Program-made: the position numbers and the translations under genes
From: Paenibacillus borealis
Lineage (GTDB): Bacteria; Bacillota; Bacilli; Paenibacillales; Paenibacillaceae
Length of the DNA: 64,000 bases
Reading direction: 5' to 3'
NCBI RefSeq assembly: GCF_000758665.1
Contig: NZ_CP009285.1
Location: forward strand, 1,550,001 to 1,614,000
Notes under the pieces: model-generated
The model's database searches: none
The model's input: only the letters and a program-made list of their open reading frames with translations
What the model was told of the DNA's origin: nothing
Part shown: positions 9,219-18,166 of the stretch, in pieces
Layout of the letters: each line of letters opens with the position of its first letter
Numbering within the stretch: position 1 is the stretch's first letter

Positions 9219-10265
9219 GTGGCAGTACGCAAGCGGAAAAAAATGTTGAGATACACGATAATTTCAGGTTGTCTTGTTGCCGTCGCTACATCCGGGGTAT
9301 GGTTCGCAACCTACCGTCATTACAATGCCAGGCTAATTGATGAGCGGGCCGCTTATGAAGCACAGCTGGCGGACAAGGATGATGTCCTGCAGCGGTATAT
9401 GGACCAATCCCAGACTGCCTATGTTCTCGTCTCTGCCAAGCTTGCCGGTGAAGCAATTACTGCAGAGGATGTAATGGCAGAGAAGCTTCCTAAATTCTCT
9501 TCTCCGGACAACCTGATCAGTGATTCCAAGGGAATTGTCGGTAAATACCTTAAGATCAATGCCATGCCCGGGACAGCGGTGACTACTGAGATGGTGCGTG
9601 ATGAGGCGAGACTTGAGCCTTCGGAACGTAAGGAAGAGACGGAGTATATCAAGCTTCCGCTGCGGCTGACCAAACGGGATGTGGTCGATATCCGAATCGT
9701 ATTTCCTAACGGTGAGGATTACATAGTTGTTGGAAAGAAATCGCTGGAGGATGTTGATCTGGCGAATCAGTATACATTCTTCAACGATAGTGAAGAAGAA
9801 GCGCAGCTGCTTCAGGCAGCCTTAGTGGATGCTTATATTAACAATGCTGAGCTGTATATGAAGCAGTATGTAGAGCCTGAGCTACAGCCTGAGCCGGTAG
9901 TAAATTATGTGCCTAACCTGGATGTATTGAAAGTCATTAAAAGCAATCCCTTTATTATTGATCAGGCTAAGTGGAGCCTGGCTGAGGATCTGCGTAAAGA
10001 GCTGGAGAAACGGCTTGAAGCCCTTGAAGATGAAGATAACATCCGTGTCGGAGCAGACGCCCCTAGCGGCAGCGGTGTGATTAAACGGAAATCGGAGCAG
10101 GGAGCTGCAGCCGCTGAAGCTGCCGAAGTGGACAACAGCCAATCGGTTAACGGAATCATTGACCAGAGTAATCAGGCACCTGTGGATTCCAGCGCAGACC
10201 AGAGTTCGGCAGGCGGGATGAATACAGAAGCTACAAGCGAAGACAGTCTGCTGGAAGGAGAGTGA
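9219..10265 (+). CDS. CpaB/RcpC-like SAF-domain protein
   Basis: A 348-residue membrane-anchored protein. One helix lies near residues 9-28, followed by a SAF-like region (about 65-130) with the typical 'A-x-x-I-T-A-E-D-V' strand, and a mixed C-terminal region that ends in a Ser/Gln/Ala-rich tail. SAF proteins of the CpaB/RcpC family are periplasmic or cell-wall components of Tad pili. It starts with GTG at 9219, seven bases after TGAGG, and overlaps the next gene by 4 bases. A second, shorter relative is at 52154. Confidence 0.72.
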   Translation: MAVRKRKKMLRYTIISGCLVAVATSGVWFATYRHYNARLIDERAAYEAQLADKDDVLQRYMDQSQTAYVLVSAKLAGEAITAEDVMAEKLPKFSSPDNLISDSKGIVGKYLKINAMPGTAVTTEMVRDEARLEPSERKEETEYIKLPLRLTKRDVVDIRIVFPNGEDYIVVGKKSLEDVDLANQYTFFNDSEEEAQLLQAALVDAYINNAELYMKQYVEPELQPEPVVNYVPNLDVLKVIKSNPFIIDQAKWSLAEDLRKELEKRLEALEDEDNIRVGADAPSGSGVIKRKSEQGAAAAEAAEVDNSQSVNGIIDQSNQAPVDSSADQSSAGGMNTEATSEDSLLEGE

Positions 10266-10849
10266 CAGATTTGAATATTGTTGTCGCCGGAGATTGCGAG
10301 AAACATGATTTCATCCTGGTAGCCGCTATTCTATTAAAAGGCTATTACAACAATGACGTCATGATCATTTCGGACAATCGCAGGCATTATCAATATTTCG
10401 ATGGAGAAGTATCCGGTATACAGATACGGGATGCTGAGCCGGATGTGGCTGACAGACCGGATATTGTCCTGTATGACTGGCATCATGGTTATCCGGAAGG
10501 ACTGGAGGATGAACAGATTGTTTTTGCAACCAGCTATGAGCGCCAGGCTATGGAACATGTCGATGAATTGCTGGATCAAAAGCATATGCCTGCCCTTCTG
10601 GTTGTTATCGAAGAGGAGTGCGGGCTTGGACTGAATTATGTAGACCGGTATTATCCGGTCATCACCTCCAAGATTAGTTATATTACCAGCGCAGAGCGGA
10701 GAATTGACTGGGTTCATGACGGACGGGTGAATCTTAAGGTGGATAAGGATTTTGCCGGAGCTGTAAATGATTTTTTAATTGAAATCGGCAATGTGCCTAA
10801 GAATGAGATCAAGAAGCTGTGGCAGTATGCGAGGAAACGGGGGGAGTAA
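10262..10849 (+). CDS. Receiver-like protein, N-terminal half of a split CpaE-like pair
   Basis: A 195-residue cytosolic protein with alternating hydrophobic strands (NIVVAGDCEKHDF, MIISD, DIVLYDW, ALLVVIEEE) that suggest a receiver-like or Rossmann-like fold. There is no phosphoacceptor motif that I can assign and no P-loop. It starts with GTG overlapping the previous gene by 4 bases and stops one base before the MinD-like gene. In CpaE proteins a receiver-like domain precedes the ATPase domain in one chain, as in the gene at 52965; here the two parts appear to be separate genes. The exact family is not recognised. Confidence 0.65.
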   Translation: MTDLNIVVAGDCEKHDFILVAAILLKGYYNNDVMIISDNRRHYQYFDGEVSGIQIRDAEPDVADRPDIVLYDWHHGYPEGLEDEQIVFATSYERQAMEHVDELLDQKHMPALLVVIEEECGLGLNYVDRYYPVITSKISYITSAERRIDWVHDGRVNLKVDKDFAGAVNDFLIEIGNVPKNEIKKLWQYARKRGE

Positions 10850-10850
10850 G

Positions 10851-11684
10851 GTGCTGGTAGCATTTTGGGGCCCTGCCCGAGGGCAGGGAAGAACAACTTC
10901 AAATATGGCCGTTGTGGCGGCAACGATTGCACTGGATCATCATATCCGGGTGCTGATGACGCACACGCATTCGAAGCAAGGGTTACTTGAGTACGTATTC
11001 TCTCAGACAAGAACGGCTGCTCAGGCGGCAGGTACTTCCGCGGGGATGGATGCCATTGAACGGCTGGTGCAGTGCGGGATGCTTACCCCCGAGGGGATAA
11101 GAGATCATGCGGAATCTATTCTTAAAGACCGCCTGGAGCTGTTAAGCGGCTCTTTGAATACAGAGAAGCACACGGCCAAGCTGTTGCTTCCACACATTTT
11201 CAAAGATTATAGAAGATTTTATGATTTGCTGTTTGTGGACCTCTCGGCCGAAGACGACCCGGAGGTGGTATCACTGGTAATGGAGCAAGCGGATCTGGTT
11301 GTTGTGAATCTGAGCCAAAATCAGGTAAGCCTGAACACTTACTTTGAGACAAACGGAGGATTGCCTGTGCCAGGCCACAAGCAAGTGCTCTATTGCCTGG
11401 GTGCCTACGAGCGCAGCGCAAGGATGAATAAAGAAAGAATTATTAGGCAGTACGGGTTGAAGAAATCAGCAGTCGGCATTGTTCCATATCATACCGGTTT
11501 CATGGATGCACAGAACGAGCGCCGGACCGTGCCGTTCCTGCTGAAAGCAAGGGAGGCCAGAACCCGTTTCCTGGAATTCAGCGAAGACGGATCTTTCACT
11601 GCTGCAGTGCGCGGGATGGGCCAGCTTATTCTTCAGACGCTGGAAATATCCGCTTTGCCGGAATTGGAAGCTGCAAATGATTAA
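10851..11684 (+). CDS. MinD/CpaE-like ATPase-fold protein with altered P-loop
   Basis: A 277-residue protein starting at GTG 10851, one base after the previous stop, with GGGGGGAG as binding site; the reading frame also extends upstream, but only inside the previous gene. The N-terminus is V-L-V-A-F-W-G-P-A-R-G-Q-G-R-T-T, which matches the position of a deviant Walker A except that the catalytic lysine is Arg. Strands LLFVDLSAEDDPEV and LVVVNLSQNQ correspond to the later MinD core. It may bind but poorly hydrolyse ATP. It overlaps the CpaF-like gene by 8 bases. Confidence 0.72.
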   Translation: MLVAFWGPARGQGRTTSNMAVVAATIALDHHIRVLMTHTHSKQGLLEYVFSQTRTAAQAAGTSAGMDAIERLVQCGMLTPEGIRDHAESILKDRLELLSGSLNTEKHTAKLLLPHIFKDYRRFYDLLFVDLSAEDDPEVVSLVMEQADLVVVNLSQNQVSLNTYFETNGGLPVPGHKQVLYCLGAYERSARMNKERIIRQYGLKKSAVGIVPYHTGFMDAQNERRTVPFLLKAREARTRFLEFSEDGSFTAAVRGMGQLILQTLEISALPELEAAND

Positions 11685-13524
11685 TCTTATCCTGATATTC
11701 ATAGTCCTGATTATTATTGGAGTGTTCCTGTTCTTATGGCTGGGCAGACGTAAAAACTCGGCACCGCCATCCGTGCAGCTGAAATACGACATGAATGAAA
11801 TTGTGCTGTTTCTGAGACGTGCGTTCGAGGAGATTATCGCCTCTTCCCTCTATGAAGGCAGTCCCAGCGAAGAAGAATATAACCGCCGCAAAGCACGGCG
11901 CAGAGAATTGCAGAAGGCGCTTAGAAGCTGCATGCACGGGGATTTATCCGCCAAGAAATACGTCAAGCTGTACATGAAGGATCTGCTGGTGCAGACCTAT
12001 GGTCTGGATGAAGGAAATGTGGACAAGATCATCAGCTTCGGTCATACGGGCCGCCTGACTTCACAGGATTGCTTCGACATCCTGCTCCATGTCTTCAAGA
12101 AAGAACACGGGCAGGATGCATTCAATGTAATGGTAAGCAAATATAGTCTGGATACTCTTCAAAGACTGCCTGACGGTTCCCGGGGATACAAGATTACAGA
12201 AGAGCAAATCCGCCATATCTATCAATCGGAGCAGCCGAGATTGTCTATGCAGGACAAGATTGAAATTATTGTACAACGGGCCTATCAAATTTATAAAGGT
12301 CTTGGGGTCATTGATGAGCTGCGGGACCAGAATATCGACGGTGTGAATGGCGGAACAAGCGGCATGCCTCCGGATGTCGTGCAAACCACTGATTTTCTGG
12401 AATATACCAAACAGCAACATTTCATTCCGCAATCCTATGATGCGGTATGGACGTTCTACCGCGGGAAATCGCTTCATCTGGAATTCTTGAGCTTCGGTTC
12501 CGAGAAGGAGCTGAAACGGGTCTGCCAGAACATTTACGGCTTCGGCAATCCGGGCCAGCTGAATGAATCCAAGGGTTATATCATCAACGATATGGCTGAC
12601 GGCAGCCGTGTCGTGGTGGTGAGGCCCAAAATGGCAGAGAGCTGGGCATTCTTCGTCCGCAAATTCAATGACTCACTGGTGGAACTGGACCAGCAGATCA
12701 AAGATCCGGGTGCGCCGCTTGCTATTCATATGCTGGTCTACCTCATCCTTGGTCATCAGGTAACTGCAATCACAGGAAGACAGGGTTCGGGTAAAACAAC
12801 GCTGCTCAAGGCACTGATTAAATATATTGATGCGAAGAATATCCGGATTCAGGAGACCTCTTTTGAAATTTGGGCGAGAAAAATGTATCCGGGAAAAAAC
12901 ATCCTTTCTTTTAGGGAAACACCTTCGGTCAGCGGGCAGGACGGGCTGGATGTACAAAAGAAAACAGATGGCGCGGTTAATATTGTCGGCGAAGCCGCCA
13001 CTCACAGTGTGGTCAGTTATGTCATTCAGGCCGCCCAGGTGGCCTCTGAGTATACTTTGTTTACCCATCACGGCAAAACACTGGCGAATCTCGTCAGTGC
13101 ACTCCGCAACAGCCTGATTGCCTCGGGAGCGTTCAGCAATGAGAAAATTGCCGAGGTGCAGGTGGTGGAGGCGCTGGGCTTCAACGTGCATCTGGTGCTC
13201 AGAGCCGGCAAACGTTACATTGAGCGGATTACAGAGATCATTCCGGCCGACCCTCAGTTCGAATATCCGCGGAGTTACGCGGAGCGGGAGGAAATTACGG
13301 ACAAGCTGGATGCTTTTATGGATACCATGACTGAATATTTCGGGCGGATGACAGACAGGCGTTCTTATGATTACCAGGATATCATCGTCTGGGAAGCCGG
13401 AGAATACGTGGTCAAGCATCCGATCAGCAGCCGGAAAATTGATGAAATGCGCAAAAATATGGATGAGGATGATGCAGCGGAGTTTACTGCATTTATTGAA
13501 AAGTACTGGGGGCAATCCGCATGA
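11677..13524 (+). CDS. CpaF/TadA-like secretion ATPase with N-terminal membrane segment
   Basis: A 615-residue ATPase of the type II/IV secretion superfamily that would power the Tad-like part of the system. The C-terminal domain holds Walker A GRQGSGKTT (367-375) and the conserved N-I-V-G-E followed by His-containing T-H-H-G-K-T, matching the Walker B and His-box region of CpaF. Unlike usual CpaF proteins, residues 1-22 form a strongly hydrophobic helix, followed by a roughly 340-residue N-terminal region. Overlaps of 8 bases upstream and 4 bases downstream show tight coupling. Confidence 0.85.
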   Translation: MINLILIFIVLIIIGVFLFLWLGRRKNSAPPSVQLKYDMNEIVLFLRRAFEEIIASSLYEGSPSEEEYNRRKARRRELQKALRSCMHGDLSAKKYVKLYMKDLLVQTYGLDEGNVDKIISFGHTGRLTSQDCFDILLHVFKKEHGQDAFNVMVSKYSLDTLQRLPDGSRGYKITEEQIRHIYQSEQPRLSMQDKIEIIVQRAYQIYKGLGVIDELRDQNIDGVNGGTSGMPPDVVQTTDFLEYTKQQHFIPQSYDAVWTFYRGKSLHLEFLSFGSEKELKRVCQNIYGFGNPGQLNESKGYIINDMADGSRVVVVRPKMAESWAFFVRKFNDSLVELDQQIKDPGAPLAIHMLVYLILGHQVTAITGRQGSGKTTLLKALIKYIDAKNIRIQETSFEIWARKMYPGKNILSFRETPSVSGQDGLDVQKKTDGAVNIVGEAATHSVVSYVIQAAQVASEYTLFTHHGKTLANLVSALRNSLIASGAFSNEKIAEVQVVEALGFNVHLVLRAGKRYIERITEIIPADPQFEYPRSYAEREEITDKLDAFMDTMTEYFGRMTDRRSYDYQDIIVWEAGEYVVKHPISSRKIDEMRKNMDEDDAAEFTAFIEKYWGQSA

Positions 13525-15602
13525 GTCTGCAAAATATGATGCTGATTGTTCTGATTACATCCGTCATCCTGCTGGCACTTCTGCTTGTCCTGCTCAGCAT
13601 TGTGCAGCGTAAGCTGAAGGGTACGCAATATCAGGAGCAAAGACGCCTGAAGGCACTGCTGCCTACACGTACCAAGGACAAAAGATGGCTGGAACAGGCT
13701 CATAAGGCGTATCCGGTACTCGATGAGCTTCCGGTCATCAAAAAACTGCTCCACCGGATGCGGTCCCGCCTCACCTTAATTCATGCCGGAAATGAAATTA
13801 TGATCAGAAGCCGTGCAGCCGCACTGACTCTAATGATCGTTGCCTGTATTCTGCTGATCTCACTGCTGTCCTTCCTATGGACTTCTTCCTGGGTCAGCCG
13901 GGCAACCATTATGCTGGTCTCCATTTATCTGGGAGGAATTCTAAGCGACCTGTTCATTGGCCGTCTGGCGAAGCAGATGCTGTATGACCAGTCTTCTATG
14001 ATTCTGGATATCCGTCATGAATATCATCAGACGCATATGGTGCAGGTCAGCCTGGAGAATTCTGCAGAGCGTTCCAAGCCTATGGTGGCTATGCATGCCA
14101 GACAGATTGCCGGCATTCTTGCAGCGGTGGACCCGGAGGATGAGCTGCAGCGGTATTATGAGGTTGCACCTAACCGGTACATGAAGCAATTGGCCGGAGT
14201 GAGCTACAAGATAGGTGAATATGGCGATACGGATATTCATAAGGGCGAGCGCTCCATCTATCTGTCCATGCTTGGCAATATCAGAGAAGAGATCCATATG
14301 GATATCAACCGCCGTGAGCGGATTGACCGGTTGTTGTACGGGATTGTTTTTGTAGCGGTGTCACCGGTATTCATGCTGGACCCGATCCGCAAATGGGCAG
14401 AGAGCATGTTTCCGATTGTGACTAATTACTATAATTCCGCGTGGGGATTGTATTCACTGATTCTGCTGTACATTACGTTTATTGTATCGTTCGTTGCCCT
14501 GCGGATTCTGAAGGGTGTTGACGAGGATACACAGGCTATTAAGGATGAGGGCAAGTGGTTAAACCGGCTGTTGAAGAATAAGTGGGTCTACAGGTTAACA
14601 GACCGGATTACTCCGGAAGAGCATGAACCCGTCCACTTTAAGGTAGCGGGTGTATTGAAGGATGCCAACTCCGGCCTGTCCCATCATGCCTACTATTTAC
14701 AGAAGGCCCTGGCTGCAGTAGGGATATTCCTGCTGGTTGTGATTATTCAGTTCTCTATCCATGCGAACATCAGGCATAACCTCCTCCATCCCAATGTACT
14801 GATTACGACGGGAGGGAATCAGACGGAATCCCAGAAGATGCTCAGTGAGGAACGTTATGCCTTCGAGCAGTCGCTGATCGGAGAGCTGGTAGCGAGGGAT
14901 ATCACACCGGACCAGATGCTGCTGTATATTCAGGAGCAGGCAGAGCATAAGCCGTTCCTTCAGTCCAGCCTGGACCAGAATGCCTATGCATTGCAGCTGA
15001 TGAACAGAGTGGAGCAGTACCACCGGGAATATTACAAATGGTATGAGCTGCTGCTGGCATTCGGGCTGGCTGCGGCAGGCTTCTTCCTTCCGGATGCATA
15101 CCTGATCATCCGTACCCAGCTGCGGAAATGGGAAATGCAGAATGAGGTGGACGGCTTCAATACGCTGTCGATGATGCTGTCACAATTTCCGAATATCAGC
15201 GTGTATGAAATTATAGAGTGGCTGCACCGTTACAGTTATATCTTTGAGCGGCAGCTGCTGCGCTGCATGCTGGATTATGAAGCGGGAGGCTGGGATGCCA
15301 TTGAGAAGCTGAAGGAGGATGCGCGCTTTGTTCCCCTGGAACGGCTGGCTGACCGCCTGCAGGTTGCCGCTGATCTGATTCCGGTTAAAAAAGCGTTTGA
15401 TGATATGGATGCCGAAAGGGCATTCGCGATGGATCAGCGGAAAGAGCACTACGAGAAGGTAATCAGCAGGAAAAGTACACTGGGTAAAATGTTCGGGTTC
15501 TTGCCGATGCAGGCAACGTTCACCTTATATTTACTGCTTCCCTTCGTCTATATGGCCTTCCAGCAGCTGGGCGACCTGACTGTTGTGACCGGCAAAATGT
15601 GA
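13521..15602 (+). CDS. TadB/TadC-like inner-membrane platform protein, probably fused
   Basis: A 693-residue polytopic membrane protein. Membrane segments lie near residues 5-29, 95-140 (two), 275-330 (two), 397-412, 500-522 and 670-690, separated by large helical cytoplasmic parts. This looks like two GspF-type halves joined, where other Tad loci in this window have separate TadB and TadC genes (40 kb and 56 kb). GspF/TadB/TadC proteins form the inner-membrane platform moved by the CpaF ATPase. It starts with ATG overlapping the ATPase stop by 4 bases. The fusion is inferred from length and segment spacing. Confidence 0.72.
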   Translation: MSLQNMMLIVLITSVILLALLLVLLSIVQRKLKGTQYQEQRRLKALLPTRTKDKRWLEQAHKAYPVLDELPVIKKLLHRMRSRLTLIHAGNEIMIRSRAAALTLMIVACILLISLLSFLWTSSWVSRATIMLVSIYLGGILSDLFIGRLAKQMLYDQSSMILDIRHEYHQTHMVQVSLENSAERSKPMVAMHARQIAGILAAVDPEDELQRYYEVAPNRYMKQLAGVSYKIGEYGDTDIHKGERSIYLSMLGNIREEIHMDINRRERIDRLLYGIVFVAVSPVFMLDPIRKWAESMFPIVTNYYNSAWGLYSLILLYITFIVSFVALRILKGVDEDTQAIKDEGKWLNRLLKNKWVYRLTDRITPEEHEPVHFKVAGVLKDANSGLSHHAYYLQKALAAVGIFLLVVIIQFSIHANIRHNLLHPNVLITTGGNQTESQKMLSEERYAFEQSLIGELVARDITPDQMLLYIQEQAEHKPFLQSSLDQNAYALQLMNRVEQYHREYYKWYELLLAFGLAAAGFFLPDAYLIIRTQLRKWEMQNEVDGFNTLSMMLSQFPNISVYEIIEWLHRYSYIFERQLLRCMLDYEAGGWDAIEKLKEDARFVPLERLADRLQVAADLIPVKKAFDDMDAERAFAMDQRKEHYEKVISRKSTLGKMFGFLPMQATFTLYLLLPFVYMAFQQLGDLTVVTGKM

Positions 15603-15615
15603 AGGAGCTACAGGC

Positions 15616-16119
15616 ATGGAGAATATAGCAAGCTTTTTAAAAACAACCATTTCGATTCTGATCACGCTGGCCATTATATCCTCCGGCCTGTTCCTGTGGG
15701 GGAAAACGCAGCCTGTAGTTGAGCTTGCGAACAACCAGGCAGCGGCACAGGCGAGGGCGTTGTCGGAGCAGCAATATTCCGCCTTCGATAATCAGCTGGT
15801 CAGCGGCTCGCAGATTCTTACAGCATACCGCCGCTATGAGTCACAGCCGGGCTTCTGCCTTTATATTGAACGGCCTTATGTCTACGGTCAGGATGCATCC
15901 AATAGACAAATTAGTATGAATCCGAGCGGTGAGGGCTATTGCCGTGAGTTTGATTTTACAAGCGGGAAGTTTAAGGAAGGCACCAGATCTAGCTGGACAG
16001 ATGAGGATATATCAAATGCATCCGGTTCGGTTTACATCAGCCCCCAATCCAGGTACAGGGCTAAGCTGATCAAAGACAAGAACGAGCGGATTGCGGCTAT
16101 TTATTTTCAGGCACAGTAG
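15616..16119 (+). CDS. Membrane-anchored pilin-like protein (VSG-motif family), member 1
   Basis: A 167-residue protein with a short N-terminus, one membrane helix (about 9-29) and an extracellular domain. It shares with the next two genes the start MENI, a motif reading S-A-F-D-N-Q-L-V-S-G-S-Q-I-L about 55 residues in, and an ending with K-D-K-N-E-R-I-A-A-I-Y-F. It has no Gly/Glu+5 prepilin-peptidase site, so it is not a classical Flp pilin. GAAGGAG precedes the ATG. Placement directly after the platform gene suggests a pilus or pseudopilus subunit. Confidence 0.65.
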   Translation: MENIASFLKTTISILITLAIISSGLFLWGKTQPVVELANNQAAAQARALSEQQYSAFDNQLVSGSQILTAYRRYESQPGFCLYIERPYVYGQDASNRQISMNPSGEGYCREFDFTSGKFKEGTRSSWTDEDISNASGSVYISPQSRYRAKLIKDKNERIAAIYFQAQ

Positions 16120-16178
16120 TGTTGTTGGACTGACAGTATAGAAGCAACCTTTCAATATAAAGTGAGGAGGAGAACTTC

Positions 16179-16679
16179 ATGGAGAATATTTCGACCGGTC
16201 TAAAATGGGTCATCGGCATTATTGTTACCATTCTAATTATCGCTGCAGGTGTAAGTATTTACCTGATCATTAACAACTACTTCATCCGCGCCCAGGAGCA
16301 GACGCTGGCCCAGACCCAGATGATTAATCAGGCGGAATTTAACAGCTATGACAACAAGGATGTGTCGGGCCAGGATGTAATCAATGCGGCGATGCGGTAC
16401 AAGGGCCGTCCGCAGTTTGCGATTAAGATACAGACCGGGGAAAATACAACGGGGTTTTATGCGGAGAATACATATAAATCTTACTATAAACAGCCTGCTT
16501 CAGAAGGTGGTGTAGTGGATTTATCAGACCCGGGTGGGAGTAACCCGCAAAGTGTTTCTGAAATGCTGGACATAACAAATAAAGATAATTGTACAGTCAA
16601 TACACTTGGCCGATTCAAATCTACTATTTACCGGGATCAGAATGATGAAGTCAGGCTGATTGTATTTACTCAAAACTAG
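16179..16679 (+). CDS. Membrane-anchored pilin-like protein (VSG-motif family), member 2
   Basis: A 166-residue protein, membrane helix about 10-30, then a helix rich in Gln and Asn and the motif S-Y-D-N-K-D-V-S-G-Q-D-V-I-N-A-A. Its first roughly 90 residues are nearly identical to the next gene, while the middle differs and the last 25 (R-D-Q-N-D-E-V-R-L-I-V-F) agree again. This is the pattern of a recent tandem duplication with divergence of the exposed part. No prepilin peptidase site is seen. GTGAGGAGG lies upstream of the ATG. Confidence 0.68.
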   Translation: MENISTGLKWVIGIIVTILIIAAGVSIYLIINNYFIRAQEQTLAQTQMINQAEFNSYDNKDVSGQDVINAAMRYKGRPQFAIKIQTGENTTGFYAENTYKSYYKQPASEGGVVDLSDPGGSNPQSVSEMLDITNKDNCTVNTLGRFKSTIYRDQNDEVRLIVFTQN

Positions 16680-16703
16680 AAACCAAGGTGAGGAGAGAAT
16701 GTC

Positions 16704-17240
16704 ATGGAGAATATTTCAACCGGGCTGAAATGGGTGATTGGTATTATTGTCACTATTCTGATCGTCGCAGCAGGAGTGAGTATTTATCTGGTGATTAATA
16801 ATTACTTCATACGCGCGCAAGAACAGACCTTGGCCCAGACCCAAATGATTAATCAGGCAGAGTTCAACAGCTATGATAATAAGGATGTCTCAGGACAGGA
16901 TGTAATTAATGCCGCTATGAAATATAAAGGACGGCCGCAATTCTCCATATTGATTAGAACAGGGGTAAATACGGCAGGCTTCTTTGCGCAAAATACATAC
17001 GAAACGTACTATGATCCTCCATATGTAAAAGAGGGGGAAACCGAAACTAAGTTTCATTTTGAAAACTCTAAATTAGATAATAAAAGCGTATCTCAAATGC
17101 TGGACCTAAGCGATAACGATGTAGCTAATGATAAAAATTGCAATGTGAACACACAGTCTGCATTTAAAGCTAACGTATTCAGGGACAAGAACGGTGAAGT
17201 TCGATTAATTGTATTTGATCAAAATGAAGCCGGAAAATGA
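16704..17240 (+). CDS. Membrane-anchored pilin-like protein (VSG-motif family), member 3
   Basis: A 178-residue tandem paralogue of the preceding gene with the same anchor (10-30) and S-Y-D-N-K-D-V-S-G-Q motif. It has a longer, more charged variable middle (about 110-150) and a matching C-terminus (F-R-D-K-N-G-E-V-R-L-I-V-F). Its stop overlaps the next start (ATGA). Being next to the platform and ATPase genes, it is a candidate exported or surface-assembled subunit. The exact function is unknown. Confidence 0.68.
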   Translation: MENISTGLKWVIGIIVTILIVAAGVSIYLVINNYFIRAQEQTLAQTQMINQAEFNSYDNKDVSGQDVINAAMKYKGRPQFSILIRTGVNTAGFFAQNTYETYYDPPYVKEGETETKFHFENSKLDNKSVSQMLDLSDNDVANDKNCNVNTQSAFKANVFRDKNGEVRLIVFDQNEAGK

Positions 17241-17599
17241 GAACCGCCACCCAATTCCTGCTAACCCTATTCGCCTGGATCATGTTCGTAATTGGCGGCT
17301 TTACGTTTCTGCGCCTGGAAGCTGACAGCAATGTTCAGGCCAGTCGGCCGGAGCAGCCTACAGTTGCATTAGCCCCATATACAGGGACCGGTGATTTGAA
17401 GAAAGTCTCAGGAGAGCAGCTAATCGGTATGATTCCTCAGGCACTCGAAGGGGATTACATTTTAGTGATAGACGGCATTGTATTTAATGAAGAAACAGAC
17501 CTTGATGCAGTGGATCTGCGGGGAGTGCCTGGCGCTGCTTATGAGCTAAGGGTTACGCGGACTAATGAGATGGTTACGGAAATCTCTGCTGCCCGCTGA
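17237..17599 (+). CDS. Small membrane-anchored protein, short relative of the VSG-motif family
   Basis: A 120-residue protein with a membrane helix at about 7-26 and an outside domain. The stretch K-K-V-S-G-E-Q-L-I-G-M-I lines up with the V-S-G-(Q/S)-x-(V/I) motif of the three preceding proteins, so it may be a minor member of the same family. It is coupled by a 4-base overlap to the previous gene and is followed 15 bases later by another anchored protein. Function unknown. Confidence 0.62.
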   Translation: MRTATQFLLTLFAWIMFVIGGFTFLRLEADSNVQASRPEQPTVALAPYTGTGDLKKVSGEQLIGMIPQALEGDYILVIDGIVFNEETDLDAVDLRGVPGAAYELRVTRTNEMVTEISAAR

Positions 17600-17614
17600 G
17601 AAAGGAGGAGCCTC

Positions 17615-18166
17615 ATGGCAGATGCGCTAAAAGGTGTAATTATCGTGATTCTGCTGGCCTTTGTGTTTGGAGTCTACCCGGCCTTCCGCCAATCAGAGGT
17701 AGTAGAGAGGAATACGAAGCTTGCAGCGAATGCGGCTGTGGTGGAGTTCGTAGATACGGTTCGTGCCAAAGGGTATGTGGATGTCGGAGATTATGAGCGG
17801 TTTCTTCATACGCTGGATGCTTCATATGCGGTATTCGATGTTCAAATGGAATACTACAAAAAGAATCTGGAGCCTCTGTACACCAATCCTGATGATTATT
17901 CCACCTTTCAGAACAGCTTCAGTGTCAGGTATGACGGATATTTTAACAAGGATATATTAGGAGTCTTGTATCCTGGGTCAGCAGCTTCACTTGCTGCAGA
18001 TGCTCCCGGCAGAAGGTTCACCATGCATGTCGGTGATCTGTTCAATGTCCGGCTGGAATCCGCAGGAACGACACTGGCTTCGCGGATGCGGTCGATGTTG
18101 TTCCAGAGTGAGGGGATTCCGCTCAATTTGAAGTACGGGGGAATGGTACGAAGTGAAGCCCCTTAG
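17615..18166 (+). CDS. Membrane-anchored pseudopilin-like protein
   Basis: A 183-residue protein with an N-terminal hydrophobic helix (about 5-24) ending in Y-P-A-F-R-Q, then an amphipathic helix and a mixed outside domain. It has an AAAGGAGG site. It corresponds in position to the 126-residue gene at 57975 of the third Tad-like locus. TadE-like proteins have this plan, but the conserved Gly/Glu+5 processing site is absent. Its last 14 bases overlap the next gene. Confidence 0.6.
   Translation: MADALKGVIIVILLAFVFGVYPAFRQSEVVERNTKLAANAAVVEFVDTVRAKGYVDVGDYERFLHTLDASYAVFDVQMEYYKKNLEPLYTNPDDYSTFQNSFSVRYDGYFNKDILGVLYPGSAASLAADAPGRRFTMHVGDLFNVRLESAGTTLASRMRSMLFQSEGIPLNLKYGGMVRSEAP

Noticed and set aside
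12673..13515. Minus-strand frame of 280 codons opposite the CpaF-like gene
   Set aside because: Antisense to a gene with intact motifs; no domain is recognisable.
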